Positions 21,292 through 34,560 of a stretch of 35,113 nt of DNA are shown piece by piece; within the stretch, counting starts at the first letter, position 1; each line of letters begins with the position of its first letter. A model generated the notes under the pieces. It was not told the origin of the DNA. It did not search any database and was given only the letters and a program-made list of their open reading frames with translations. This stretch comes from Saccoglossus kowalevskii (taxonomy: Eukaryota > Hemichordata > Enteropneusta > Harrimaniidae). The position numbers and the translations under genes are program-made. The stretch is from assembly GCF_000003605.2 (NCBI RefSeq), contig NW_003133348.1, forward strand, positions 96,856 through 131,968, in the 5' to 3' direction.

Positions 21292-22710
21292 CTGCAAGAA
21301 TAAAAAGATTAAAATTGACAATGGTTTTAAAAATCAATGTACTTTTCAAAGGCAGATAGGACGCAATCCAATCCATCAATAAGGTCAGCACATGGTTGCT
21401 CAATTTTGCTTTGATGAAAAAGCAACATGGCTCACTTTGAGCAAATCTTTTCATCTGCAAGTTTAAAAATAACAATGTATCGATTACTTTTGGTGTTCCT
21501 ATTTGCAGTATTGTCATGAGCTCATCGTTACAAATTTAAAAATAACTCACGTAACTAAAATGTAACAATTTCGCTGTCACAGTAACCTACGTTTGTGTGT
21601 GAATTCAACTGCATAGATTCTTGGTCACGGTATTTTTCTTGACAATGCATGAGAGAAACTATCAAATTGTAAATCAAAATTGGAAAAATTCTTTGGATTC
21701 TTGTCACCTTTCTGCATATACTCTTGCTAATCAGTTAACTTTTGTGTATAGACATGTATTGCATTGAATGCTGTAAAAGATTGCAAAAGTTAACCAATTG
21801 ATAGGAAAAATATTCAGAATGGGTCGCATTTTGTATTATGGCATTAAGTGCTTTAACATATTTTAGAAAATGGGTACCGAGTACTAATGTTTCTGAAGCT
21901 AGATCCCTTTTTAAACCAAAATTGACTATTTTTTTAATTAAAAATGTGACCATAATGGTGGGTAAAATAAGAGAAATTACAAAATATGCATTGTTTTATG
22001 CATCACCACAGAATTTGATCAAACCGACCATGTTTACTTTTTGCATGAACTCTCACAATAAAAAAGTCATGGTTGTCATGTTTTCTTTGATCTTGCCTCC
22101 TGAGTGTTGTTCAGTGTTCTAGTTCAGTGATCAAGTGTACAAGCTCCTGTTTCCGATTAAGGCAGAGCCAAGAGTTTGTCATCAAAATATCCTACACCAG
22201 CCTTTGAAACCCAAAATTGACCCTTGTAAATTATGTACACTGCAATAAAAAAAACAGTCCAATGTTTTGACTTTGACACTAATGACGCCAGACAGACTTG
22301 GATTTTAAACAGCAGACTTTCCCTAATCTTAGTATTTCTAAAAGAACTGAAAGATATGGTGAGAAATGTCCTTGGTCCTGATTTGTTACCCCCCTTTTAA
22401 ACTGTCATGTCAAGTGATTTCACTGCTAATCAGTTACAGTACTAATGTGCTGCAGACCATGACAAATACACAATAATATAAGTATACTACCACTATTTCA
22501 GAAACAGATACATTTAAAGATATGCTTGCACTTTTATACTTGAACTACCATCTGTGAGCCATTTTTATTGAACCAACAAGCTTAAGATCATTTTGATGAG
22601 ACATAAAAACTTTGTTTTTTGCATCAATATGTACTAATTTTACTAGCATGTAAATTAATCCCACCAAGTGCAATGTCAGGAATAATCCAGATCAGTTTAC
22701 TCCAGGGGAT
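21292..22710 (-). other. Upstream intron or flank, nothing recognised
   Basis: The first found exon begins with a split codon, so an earlier exon must exist upstream (higher coordinates). I saw no ADAMTS propeptide wording or signal peptide exon here. Confidence 0.5.
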
Positions 22711-23868
22711 ATGATTTCTGAATCATTAGCCACTATTGGGACAGGAGGATCCAAGAATGGGTTGCCTAGCTAAAAAATGATTTCTGAATCATTAGCCACT
22801 ATTGGGACAGGAGGATCCAAGAATTGGTTGCCTAGCTAAAAAATGATTTCTGAATCATTAGCCACTATTTGGACAGGAGGATCCAAGAATTGGTTGCCTA
22901 GCTAAAAAATGATTTCTGAATCATTAGCCACTATTGGGACAGGAGGATCCAAGAATTNNNNNNNNNNNNNNNNNNNNNNNNNNNNNNNNNNNNNNNNNNN
23001 NNNNNNNNNNNNNNNNNNNNNNNNNNNNNNNNNNNNNNNNNNNNNNNNNNNNNNNNNNNNNNNNNNNNNNNNNNNNNNNNNNNNNNNNNNNNNNNNNNNN
23101 NNNNNNNNNNNNNNNNNNNNNNNNNNNNNNNNNNNNNNNNNNNNNNNNNNNNNNNNNNNNNNNNNNNNNNNNNNNNNNNNNNNNNNNNNNNNNNNNNNNN
23201 NNNNNNNNNNNNNNNNNNNNNNNNNNNNNNNNNNNNNNNNNNNNNNNNNNNNNNNNNNNNNNNNNNNNNNNNNNNNNNNNNNNNNNNNNNNNNNNNNNNN
23301 NNNNNNNNNNNNNNNNNNNNNNNNNNNNNNNNNNNNNNNNNNNNNNNNNNNNNNNNNNNNNNNNNNNNNNNNNNNNNNNNNNNNNNNNNNNNNNNNNNNN
23401 NNNNNNNNNNNNNNNNNNNNNNNNNNNNNNNNNGGGACAGGAGGATCCAAGAATTGGTTGCCTAGCTAAAAAATGATTTCTGAATCATTAGCCACTATTG
23501 GGACAGGAGAATCCAAGAATTGGTTGCCTAGCTAAAAAATGATTTCTGAATCATTAGCCACTATTGGGACAGGAGGATCCAAGAATTGGTTGCCTAGCTA
23601 AAAAATGATTTCTGAATCATTAGCCACTATTGGGACAGGAGGATCCAAGAATGGGTTGCCTAGCTAAAAAATGATTTCTGAATCATTAGCCACTATTGGG
23701 ACAGGAGAATCCAAGAATTGGTTGCCTAGCTAAAAAATGATTTCTGAATCATTAGCCACTATTGGGACAGGAGGATCCAAGAATGGGTTGCCTAGCTAAA
23801 AAATGATTTCTGAATCATTAGCCACTATTGGGACAGGAGGATCCAAGAATGGGTTGCCTAGCTAAAAT
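22711..23868 (+). repeat. 66-bp minisatellite interrupted by assembly gap
   Basis: Units start at 22711, 22777, 22843 and 22909, then after the gap at 23473, 23539, 23605, 23671, 23737 and 23803. Each has a hairpin ATGATT-tctg-AATCAT at its start. Units differ at a few sites (ggatcc/gaatcc, aattgg/aatggg, ttggg/tttgg), and the variants are mixed along the array. Every full unit has an in-frame 20-codon ATG-to-TAA frame, so the array is not one long ORF; coding is not claimed. Confidence 0.97.
22958..23433. other. Assembly gap of 476 Ns inside the minisatellite
   Basis: Unknown bases flanked by the same 66-bp repeat on both sides. The flanking phase requires a missing length of 44 plus a multiple of 66, which 476 does not satisfy. 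The gap length is therefore an estimate. Confidence 0.98.
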
Positions 23869-24020
23869 AATTTAAAACACATGAACAAATGATGGCCATC
23901 AGTTGTATGATGTTTAGGATTAACAATTTCAGGATTTAGCCGTTTTTTTATCCTGATTTTTAAAGGCAGCTCCAAAGGAAATATGTACCGATACCATGCT
24001 CATCAAGGCAAAGAGCAATA

Positions 24021-24052
24021 GCGGGGGTGGGGGGTGGGGTGGGGTGGGGGTG
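24021..24052 (+). other. G-quadruplex-prone tract
   Basis: The tract has five or more runs of four to six G separated by single T (gcgggggtggggggtgggg and on). It fits the G4 pattern with one-base loops, about 150 bp after the minisatellite. The G-rich strand is the template strand of the ADAMTS gene if transcription reaches here. Confidence 0.85.
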
Positions 24053-26545
24053 TAATTCTGTAATCACTGTAAAAATGTGTCATGTTTCCACAGGCTAGAC
24101 GTACAACGTAATCAATCAAATATTGTTAATGTTGGCCAAATTAGATTTAAGTAACACTATTAGCTCTGAAACAATGACATCTACTTTGAAAGGCTGAAGG
24201 AACATACATGTACTGTATGATGTAAGAAAAAAGGAACTTGAAATTATTCCCAATTGCATGCAAGAGTTACCGGTAATTTTCTCTTCAATATTGAACACTG
24301 TGCTATAAAGAACTTAAACAAGCATCAAGTTTCACAAGTTTGCATTGATAAATAATTCAAATACACCCAAATAGCTTAAAATTAAAAGTAAACAATATCA
24401 ACTTTCAACACACAAGAGGACTAATGTTAAAAGTAGGCCAGGTCTTCTTATATCTAATATAAAGTGTGCCAAGGCTAAAACTACTAAATCATATGTAGCA
24501 ACTAATGTCAAAATAGAGTCTTGGTACATATTATATACACAGACCTACAGGGTTGAAAAGACATGCACATTTGCTATCTTAGTTTAACTGCAATCTTATA
24601 TTTCTTATTCAATCAGTAGAGTAAATGTACTTTTTACTGTTCAGGCCCAGCAGTTTAAAAAAAGCATAAAAATGTAAAACTGAGCAATATGTTTTTTTTT
24701 CCAAAACTGATGCATACATTTTAATTTTTATAGTATTCAAATTCTCATCAAAATAGTGCTTTAATTTGGGTTTTTCATGAATATTTAATTTATTTTTTCT
24801 AAAATTCTGTCATAAGATGCACGTTTTTAATTGATGCAGCTGATGATCATAAATTTGAGTATTGTGTTACATTTAAAAACCTTGAATACATGGCTACTTT
24901 ATAACAATATATTTTGAACAAATTTGGGGAACAAATATTTCTTCCAAACAAACGTCCCAGTTCCCACAAATTTTTATTGTCAATGGTCATTTCTGTCATT
25001 TCTAGCTTTAACAATATAGGGGTTAAATACAATTCCCATTTGGATGACCTACATTGAGTGTCAAAGTCAACTTCTGTCACCTAATCTTTTCAATAATCTT
25101 CTAACAATTTTGATGAAGACCTGATGTAGCCAACGTGAAATTCTGTCAATTTGGGACAAAATTACAAAAAATACATAAAAATATGCAAAATGTACAATTT
25201 TTACTTAAAATGTTGTGGTGGTTGTGTCAAAAACATTTTTATGAAAAAGTATAAGCAAAACATGATGTTTTAATTTATTTGACTTTACATCCAAAGGTAA
25301 TTATAAAAAAACAAATAAAAACAGAGAAATCACAGAAACTCCATTAAAAGAACAATGCAAGTCTGTTTCCTTCAGGAAGGAAGTATTGCTGCACTGTCTC
25401 CCAGGAAGGAGTCCAAATACTGATGGTAATGTAATCAATTCCATATCCCTCCCAATCTGAGATGCATTTAGACCAGTACAGCACAGACTATACACACTAG
25501 GGACACACAAGTGTGAAGTATGTTAAATGACTATCAAGGTTACCAGATGAGTGACAAGAAATAGTATCTTGCCATCCAGACAGTGCATGTAAACTCCACC
25601 AGGAGACATAGAATTGAAAATGGGGTTACGGCAATGTATAATGGGGACAGCCACCAGTCAATAATTCCCTCTAGGCAAATTACGGAAAGAAAATCAGGAG
25701 AAATTGATGAAAGAAGTGTAAAAGGTGGTTAAGTGCAGATGCTTCCGCCTGACAAAATCACATCATGATGATAAATGAAATGAAGTTTCTATAGTGGTAG
25801 TGTTACCATGATATATTAACATATATTATATTACACCAAAGTGAATTACCATATTTGCTTCATCCATCAGAAACACATGCACTTAACTAAACTGACTTGC
25901 AAAACAGTTTACTTAATAGTAACCAGTATGTTTCAAACAAAGCCAAAGTAAACATTTTTGTTTAGATGTACACTTCTATTGGAGATATGCAAATAAGTTT
26001 ACTGATGATATAAAGCAAATATGCAGATGAAGACTACATGAAATCAAACAAGAAATATTAATCTGAAATAAATAAATTTATATATTCTCACATCACTGAA
26101 TATAAAAAAGAATATATGATAATATCACAAATTCGAAAGTGATCATTTACAGTCTTAAGGTCATGGTAAATTATGATGCAGTTTTTTAAACTTTTTATCA
26201 ACAATTTGTTTTGATAAATTTGAGCCAAGTAAAATAGTAAATTGCGAGCAAAACTGACAGGGTTTCACTTGGTTTTTCATATTCACAATGGTTGTGAATG
26301 TTGTACGCACATAAAACTTAATGCATCTTTTATACACAATCTTCCCTTGATAAAAAAACATTCATTCCACATAATTAATGGTGAACCACTCACTCTCCAT
26401 TGGTCCCTTGATTATCTTTTACAGGAAACAACTTTCTGCTTTCTTTGTGTTAAAATAGATGAAGAAAACAACCCTGAATTTATGGAGCAAAATAAGTAAT
26501 ATCTGAATAATTCAGTATATAATAAGTGCAATTTTGCATGTATAA

Positions 26546-26605
26546 GCACTTCTATTAAAGATGCGCTTCTAATAGATGAATACACTACTGCATATTGTTC
26601 TAAAA
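26546..26605. mobile_element. Fragment of TTCTAATAG MITE-like family
   Basis: The segment agcacttctattaaagatg followed by cgcttctaatagatg is a short internal duplication of a family also seen at 29411-29554 and 32251-32291. Confidence 0.45.
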
Positions 26606-29410
26606 TTTTTAGCATGATGGATATTTAATATTAAAAGAATGAAAATATTGTTGCATACTGGTACAACTACCCATTTTCAACTCCAATTGTGTTAAATATT
26701 CATGAACTTCATGAAGTCAATGCCTTGATGAGTGAGTTTCCTTTGGTGCCCTTTGGTTTTCCCTTAACAATACTATATTACTAAGGCAAAGGGGTGCCCT
26801 CTCAAATCTAAAGTTCAAGTATTTAAGAGTTTTGACAGAAGATACCTATCTATTTAAAATCTTATATTCAAGTTTGATGGATCCCATCATTTCTATTAGA
26901 TTTTAAAAGTCTTTCCCACCAACTTGAGCTTCCTCCAAGGTCAATTACAATGGGTCAGTTAAATAAAGTACAATCCACCCTACATTGAGATGTACATGAA
27001 CTAGTTAAGTGTTCAATAGTGCATGTCCATACACCCTACAAGCATTCCCCTGTGATTCATAATATTAAATGAGCAACTAAGTTAGTCTACAGCTGTGTTG
27101 GTGGATGCTTGTTGATTTAACAGTACTCCATCCACTTGAAAATATTGTAACAATAATACCTTAACTTTGCTTGCACACCTTGTAACAACACCCGCACAAG
27201 TTAATAGTCAAGGGGCTTGTGGGGAAAAAGCTTACACCGCCGGTATTAAAAAGTGGGAAAACAACACCAAAACCTTGACTTTTGTTATTGCTACGCACCA
27301 CTAGCGAAATACAATTCAGATTGCAAAAAGGGTAAAAAAAAGATAACACACAGGTGTATAAACCCATTAGGGTTAACTGTCAGGAAATTATCAAGAAAGA
27401 TCAACAACAATATCGATTTAATTAAGAGGTATACTTGACTGAGTTGAGGATATTTACAATACTGGCACCAAAGCTGTGTTCATTACAATTACAAACACTT
27501 TAACCATATTTGTTTCAAAAATAGGTTTTCAAACAGCGTAAATCAACTGGTGAGACACGCTGACATGGCAGATACACTGCAGAACAAAAGTAATCATTTC
27601 CTCAACCTGGCACTCTCTATTTAAAGAATATTGATATGTTTATCACTTTGCAATCCAGATACCAACACAGGTGTTACTGGACTATTATTATCAACACAAC
27701 TGGCCATGTGTTTTATGATGATTCAGTTAAAATTATTAACAGGTGCATTACCAAGGCGCTTTAAAGAGATTAGCAATTAACAGAATGATTGATGCTTATG
27801 AATGAAAATAGCAGAAGAGTTCAAGGCAATGAACTAGAAAAGTACCAAGACAAAAACCAGCAGGGGATATGGCTAGATATATGCACATGTTTATAGAGCT
27901 TTTAGTATGTCAGTAGAAGTCAGAAATGAGACTGCACTGGATTGCTTTCATGTAGTTAAGATTTGTCTTGACAATTCAAGGTGGAAATCTTGAATATGGC
28001 ATCACAGGACACAGGAGAATGCAATATTCTAATATATATATATGTATATAGTATATGTTTTTTTAATACAAACGGGGACACAAAAAAATTATTTTGTATT
28101 TCTTTCTAGTATCCAATAGCAATCAAGTGTCTAAATAAATATACATTGATTACACTTTAAGGTAACCCTGTCCAAACTGAGCAGCAATGGGTTTGACAAA
28201 TTGTGGTATCTTTTTATTAGGGATTACGTTAACCCCATATTCTGCTTCCCGGACTCCAATTATTGAAGAGGGACCCAGTTTTTCAGGCAAGCTGTGGTCC
28301 AATCTCTAATAATTAAAAGTTATCCAGAGTCAAATTTCAATTTCTTAAGATTTGAAGTGGGATTGTCTTGCAGAGACACTAGCACAAACCCTGTAAATTT
28401 ATACAAGCAAATCTATGAGAAAGGGACTGGCAAATAGTGTTCCATTTAGTCATTTAGGTATTAAGTTTACACAGGGTTGATTTAGCAGGTTTACTACATT
28501 TTGAACAAGAACAAAATGAGTAATAGTATACTGGGGTTAAGTAAGCATACATACTTGACAAAACTGTACTGATGATTGTTATAATACAAGAACAGACAAG
28601 CAGGAGTCAACATTATTTGCACCTGAGATGAAAATTCAGCTATCTACCACTTGACCTTTTATATGGATAACCTGCTTACACAGAAGCACTGGTAAGTACA
28701 CAATAATTGTTAGTATACAAGTTTAAACCGATAGCGGCAAAACATACAAAGTCAGCGGAATCTCGCTATGTATGACTATGTAGACTTCGCCTGTCCTAAA
28801 ATCAACAATACTAGTATAACAAGAACCCAATCATGAGAACTGTAGATTCTATCCTTGTCCCATAAAATAAATCTGAACTGGTTGATCAGTGACAGTTGGC
28901 TGATATCCAAACAAATTAATGAATCTGGCTGGCTTGCAGTATGTGCAGAGGATAAAAAACAAGATAAATCATTAAAATGACTGTAATATTTCATGTTAGT
29001 TGACATTGGTCATGAAAGGGTGAAGATTGTAATGTTAACATTGTTCTCTTTCTGTCAATTTTATTACCAACTAACTGCTCACATATGACAAATATTTTCT
29101 TAATGGTCATTATTACCAGATTTTCAGCAGTTTGTCTCATTAGTTACACAACATAAGTTTTTAATCGGATGTTACATATGTTGTCTAAAGACAAATAAAG
29201 AATTAGCTTACATGTACTGCCCAAGTGTATAATGAGTGCTAATAAAATCAAAATATTGTAGGCATACCAACTGTTCAATTGGATTCCCAGATAAATATAT
29301 GCAATTACTAGTAGAAGATACTTGATTTTGGAGAACTACTACAGAATTTGTTAGGATGAATAAACAATGAAGAATAAACGCCAAGATGGAATGATTATGA
29401 GAAGTACGCT

Positions 29411-29554
29411 AAAATCTGTATTAGAAGTTGCATCCCTAATAGAAGTTGCACAATTGAGAACTAAAAATTCATGATTTCTCATATGTGTACATGCTCTAAT
29501 AGATGCATCCTTCTGTTCCATTTTTAAAGATGCTGCAGCTTCTAATACAGATTT
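29411..29554. mobile_element. MITE-like element with inverted termini
   Basis: Left arm aaatctgtattagaagttgc (from 29412) is complemented by right arm gatgctgcagcttctaatac continuing agattt (29529-29554), with about 95 bp between. Inner ctaatagaagttgca and ctaatagatgcatcc repeat the same motif. Structure suggests a short non-autonomous DNA element. Confidence 0.65.
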
Positions 29555-32250
29555 GCCTGTCAGAAATGGTGGCAGGAAATTCAAGATGTGAGACCAGTAA
29601 AGGTGGTGAATTATCAGTCAAGTTTCATTGCCAGAACCTACATTCCATAAGTCTGTTTAAAACTATAGCCTATGTCTATGGCAGAACGGTTTTGTCTGAA
29701 TTTGTTTGGAACTGTATGTTTTAATAGCACTCTTTTTATTGGCTGAAAGTTTGTTGCAAGGGATTCTATAGCATCATTGACTGTTGTTTATACTGTGAAG
29801 GCTAAGTGTTGTTATTTTTTTATGTGATATAGCAGGGCCAACCTGGAGGTTCAACCAAATATGTGCATTATTGTCATACTGTCGCACCAATTTCAAATTA
29901 ACATTTGACAATACAAAAAAAATGAGACTCTTCAAAACTATACATATTTTAAGAAATAACATTTTCTAATCAGGTACATCACTGAACTCTAAGACAACCT
30001 TGAAATATACTACTATGATCAACTATTTTATTGCCAACATGTGGTTTCCCACAATTAAATTTTTAATGTTGCTCTCAATGTTGAATAGCCTAAAGAGAAT
30101 AGGCAGCTCAGCAAGTGGTAGAGTAGAAAAAATAACAGTTCTCTCTATTATGATTTGTTGAAGGAATACAATTTAAACATGTTTGATGGATACCATAGTC
30201 TGTGTTCCCCAGTGTAGTCTAACACTATGATACTATGAAAGCACTTTCTTTCTGTTTCTGTCTTAAAATACTTTCAACATTCTAACTTACATGTGAAGCA
30301 AAGTTTGATTCCCAAGGTAACATTACCTCACTTTGTAAAATCTAAACTTGTTTTGACCTTTTTTGTTCTGAAATCGTCTGGGAACATTTTTCACATCCAT
30401 TTCTAAATAAAATCTGCCCTCATCGCTTGACATCATGCCCTAATGTCATGATCCTGGGCACCCTACTATTATGTCTCTGAGGTATGCCAACGGTGCATAT
30501 ATTACGTTGAAATGAATGAATCGTTTGTATTGGAATACTTTCAGTTGTTTGGTCAGACACACAGAATTACTTACTATAATATTGTTTTAATTTTGTGAGA
30601 CAAATTTTCAGTGAAAATCGTACAATTCTGTAGCAGTGAAACGTATCTCTTCCACCTTCACGAATACTAGTACCATAAAATTGTGAAAATAACTAGCAGT
30701 GAAATTAAAAGGTTTACAGTAATCAGACATACAATTTACAGGAGGAATGGCCATAACCAAATTGGTCAAGTCACCATGTGTCAGTTTCTTCTCTGTTATC
30801 ATCAACAAGTATGGAAACACATTGACACACATCCCATTCACATGTTAAAACTGGCCAACCATGTGGATGTTGATACATCCTTAAACAACTTCAAATCTGC
30901 TTCTCAATATTTTTTGCTATTCTATTTTCTGTAGGTATTACTGATGGCAGTACAAATAGGAACAATAATTACATGATGACTTTTCCCGTATCTAACACTT
31001 CTAGAACATGTAACTAGTACTACCAACATATCAGGGTATTCCCAGGGATAAAGTATGAATTGCTTCAACAATAAATGGCACAAAGAGGTCTATTCATAGA
31101 GGAATACCTTCCTAGGTGCAATAAGAAAGGATTACTTTTCTTTAATATACAACTGAGATTCGGATCAGAGTTTGTTACTGATGGATTGTTGAGACTTGAT
31201 ACAGATTTGTTTGATGTTGCCTCCAGTGTAATGGAATTTTGCCAGTTGGCTAAGATTGTTGTGTCTGACTACTGAGTTGTGATGACAAAATCATTGCAGA
31301 AAATAAATAGAAATGTGCGGAGGTCTTTCCCAACAGTAGCATCATGGGAGATTGTAACATCTGACATTGGAATTTCAAACTCCAAAGGTGAAGGTCATTC
31401 AATGGCCTGCAACACCCCCCACAAATCAGGAACTGGCATAATATTTTGTTTGAAATTCATAATAATTATTTTTTGGGCTGCAAAAGATCAATATTGCGAA
31501 TTGTTTCTGCAAAGTATAAAACTGGAAGCCCCTGAAAAGGGTGTTTGAGTATGCCACCTCCAAGTGATGCATTGGATTTAATCTCTTCTGCCCATATTCA
31601 TGTATTGAAAATGTACTTCTAATAAAAACATACAGTATTATTTTTATTTCTCAGAATCCCATAGAAATCTAAGATAATGCATACATTTCCTCCTATTTAA
31701 TATCTGAATGCAAAACACTGCAATTACAGAAATAAAATGAAATTTTAATTTTATGACAAATTGCAAAACTGGAATTTATAAAAAAGGAAGTAATTCAAAT
31801 TCTTTACTACCGGTATGCTTCATATCCAACCTTATATTTTACATGTCTCTCTTTTGAATTGCTCTACAGCAGCTCACATCTGATACCCATAGGAATCTTT
31901 CAGCACAGAATGTGGAAGCTCTGACTGCTAGAAATAGCAATACAGAACTTGTAGACAGATGACTGCAATCCTTATATTCAGATAGCCTTAATATTGAAGC
32001 TGTTTAGCATGATTAAACAGTCTCTAACTGAAGACATCTGAGAGCTATACAAATGTATATTGGAAGAAGATTAGACTTCTAAGGTGGTCATAATGTGCAA
32101 AGTGATATATCTATATGTGGGCAGGCTGGTTAATTCATGGGAAATGTACTGTGATTCTTCACATGTTAAACTTTAATCATTTTATAGGTACGTGCTCAAC
32201 ACACAAGTGTTAACTGATTGTCTCTGCATTAAATCATAAAGGTTCCGTAT

Positions 32251-32356
32251 ACCATATTTGCTTGATTAGAAGCGCATAAAGTAAGTAGTTATTTTAACAT
32301 TCTGTTAGTTTCCTAGATACTGTATTTGCACTATTAGTAGTGCATACGCATAAAAT
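32251..32356 (+). mobile_element. Two copies of the TATTTGC...TTAG MITE-like motif
   Basis: accatatttgcttgattaga agcgcat (32251-32277) and atactgtatttgcactatta gtagtgcatacgcat (from about 32317) are related to each other and to 3899-3940 (inverted) and 34034-34062. Confidence 0.6.
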
Positions 32357-34033
32357 GATATGCAAATGATGCTCTGCTAGCAGAAAGCATTATGGCGAAT
32401 TTTGATCTGGACTTGATGTGCATTAAGAAGTCACTTTGAATTCTAAGACTCCTTTGATGTATTCCAATCATCCCAGGAATTACCTAGTTAAACCTTAGTA
32501 GTGTCTTTTTTTGTATGTGTTTATCTGTGCAAAAATTAAAGTCGCAATCTTTGTTAATATAGGATTTGTATCTCAGGTATGCATAGTGAAACCACCGCTC
32601 TTTAACTCAAGTACCTAACAATATACTGACCTAACACACCCCAAACCCCAATTCAAATTTCTCGACCAGAACAGTATAATCCTAAATTCTTGTGTACATG
32701 TAATTTTAAATCAAGAGACTACGTACATCAATTCCGTTTCCTACGTGATCGAAAGACAATAAACTACAGAAGTTCATGACCACACGAGGTCATAAACTCT
32801 CTTTCACAGGCATGTGTATCTTAGCCCTTGAGTTATCAAATAGCAAACATTATTGTGATAGGACATTTAAAGCACACGTGTCTTAAAGTTGGAACCTTTA
32901 AAGGGTGATGGTAGTCAGGACCTCATTCATTTGATATGGTTACCATACTATGGATATTATTGAAAGCATGGAGAGGAATGGCTGGAAGTGTGATCAGTGC
33001 ATATTTATTTATCTGTACATTTCTTACTTTACCTCCATTTTTCCCCTGCAGCGCTTGACATGTTATTTTTTTCTCTCTCTTTGTTTCTAGCTTGCAAATT
33101 TGTTTTTTTAACAAATCTTCTAGCCACTCCTCATGATTTCAAATGGTCAACCTCCTTATATACATAATGCATGTAGGTCAAATGTGTTGTATATTTAAAC
33201 AAAATCCAAACACATATATAAACCCAAGCAGGCATGGCGATGACCTTAATACAACTGTACTAATTCCATTATAGTGCAGTCACATCATTATTCAAAGTAA
33301 ACATAAGCAGCATAAATCAAAGTTATCAGATCAGGCACATAGGAAGTCATTCACCAGTCTTTTACAGGCACTTTAAAATGACTGTCTGAATTTCAACAAA
33401 TCTGTCTACAAGTGACTCACAATTCATAAAGCAACAACCACCAACACAGACATTTTTCATTTCCTGGCTATATATTAGATTGTAATCAATCTGAAATTCT
33501 GCTGTATAGACTCCAAATACTAAACAAGACTCTTTATTTTGAAAGAAGAATTTGTTGAGTTGCTGATGATGAGGAGGATGTCTCCGGGACAGTGAATACA
33601 GTCATGCTTACTAGTATATCTTGATCCCATGCATTAGACATAATCGGAACCTAGGATTAGCCTCAATTAACCTTTAATATAATACAGTATACTCTGTAGA
33701 GATCTTTTTGGCCTACTTGATTAAAACCTTATAAGTTAGCAGGAAATCTGATGGATCTGTAAGTGATATTGAATCATGAGTACTAAGAGCCTCCAGTACA
33801 AAACATCTGACAACCATAGGAAACGAGAGTCGATGCCTGGAGTAATCACATACAGTCAGTTACTCAAATCACAAGATATCTAATTCTTTATGCAATGCAA
33901 GTCTATCACAACTGACATGTGTCTTTCATCATGAATGTATTCTCCAGGTTGGAATAAATCCTGACATTTTAATTTAATTAAGTCAACAGTATTCCAACAA
34001 TATTCAAAGAATCTTCAGTATCCACAAATAAAA

Positions 34034-34062
34034 TACAGTATTGCTCTATTAGTAGTACATGA
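34034..34062 (+). mobile_element. Fragment of TATTTGC...TTAG MITE-like family
   Basis: acagtattgctctattag followed by tagtacat matches the 32317 copy with few changes. Confidence 0.5.
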
Positions 34063-34149
34063 AATTATTATAAGTAATACTACTTTTTAATTTGTCGCTA
34101 TTGTTCTGACAGTCCACTACCCTTTGATAGTGGCAGCTTTATTTGTTCA

Positions 34150-34560
34150 GCATTTACTAGGAAATTACTCTCTCTTAGTTTAAAATGGTGCCATTTACTA
34201 TATTCTTTGTTCTCAACAATGCCCATTATCTAGGAAAGTATTCTTTCTTAGTTACAGTTACCTTTTACTAGTGTCTTTGATCTCAACAATGCCCATTTAC
34301 TGGGAAAGTACTCTTTCTTAGTTTAAAATGGTACTATTTACTAGTTTCTTTGTTCAACAATGCCTGTTTACCAGGAAAGTACTTGTTCTTGGTTCCAAAC
34401 AGTACTGTTTACTAGTTTCTTTGTTCTCAACAATGCCCGTTTACTGGGAAAGTACTCTTTCTTAGTTCCAAATAGTAATCGTTTACTAGTTTTATTGTTC
34501 TCAACAATGCCTGTTTACTAGGAAAATACTCTTTTTTTGCTCCAAACAATACTTAATTTG
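34150..34560 (+). repeat. Degenerate 70-74 bp minisatellite
   Basis: The motif caacaatgcc recurs at 34214, 34284, 34355, 34428 and 34502 (spacing 70, 71, 73, 74), with ggaaagtactctttcttag and tttactagtttctttgttc between. About five and a half units. Confidence 0.92.

Larger units (their letters stand above)
23869..34149 (-). other. About 10 kb without recognisable genes
   Basis: AT-rich sequence, probably intron of the same gene or 5' flank. It contains the G-rich tract at 24021, a TA-rich run near 28033-28058, MITE-like fragments at about 26546, 29411 and 32251, and scattered short open frames on both strands that match nothing I recognise. Confidence 0.5.

Noticed and set aside
22902-23476. 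Open frames of about 180 codons spanning the N gap
   Set aside because: They exist only because Ns contain no stops; each real 66-bp unit has an in-frame stop.
25301-25510. Minus-strand frame with CSFNGVSVISL, faintly like an ADAMTS propeptide strand
   Set aside because: The resemblance is short, the following glycine-rich motif is absent and splice sites and phase do not connect it to the exon at 21291.
31075-31548. Two adjacent plus-strand open frames (66 and 89 codons)
   Set aside because: They are among the longer frames here and look less biased than neighbours, but I recognise no domain, no splice structure joins them convincingly and lengths are within chance for this window.
33030-33114. 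Possible exon with ctgcag and ttac splice-like signals
   Set aside because: The reading frame lacks any family residues and the donor is poor.
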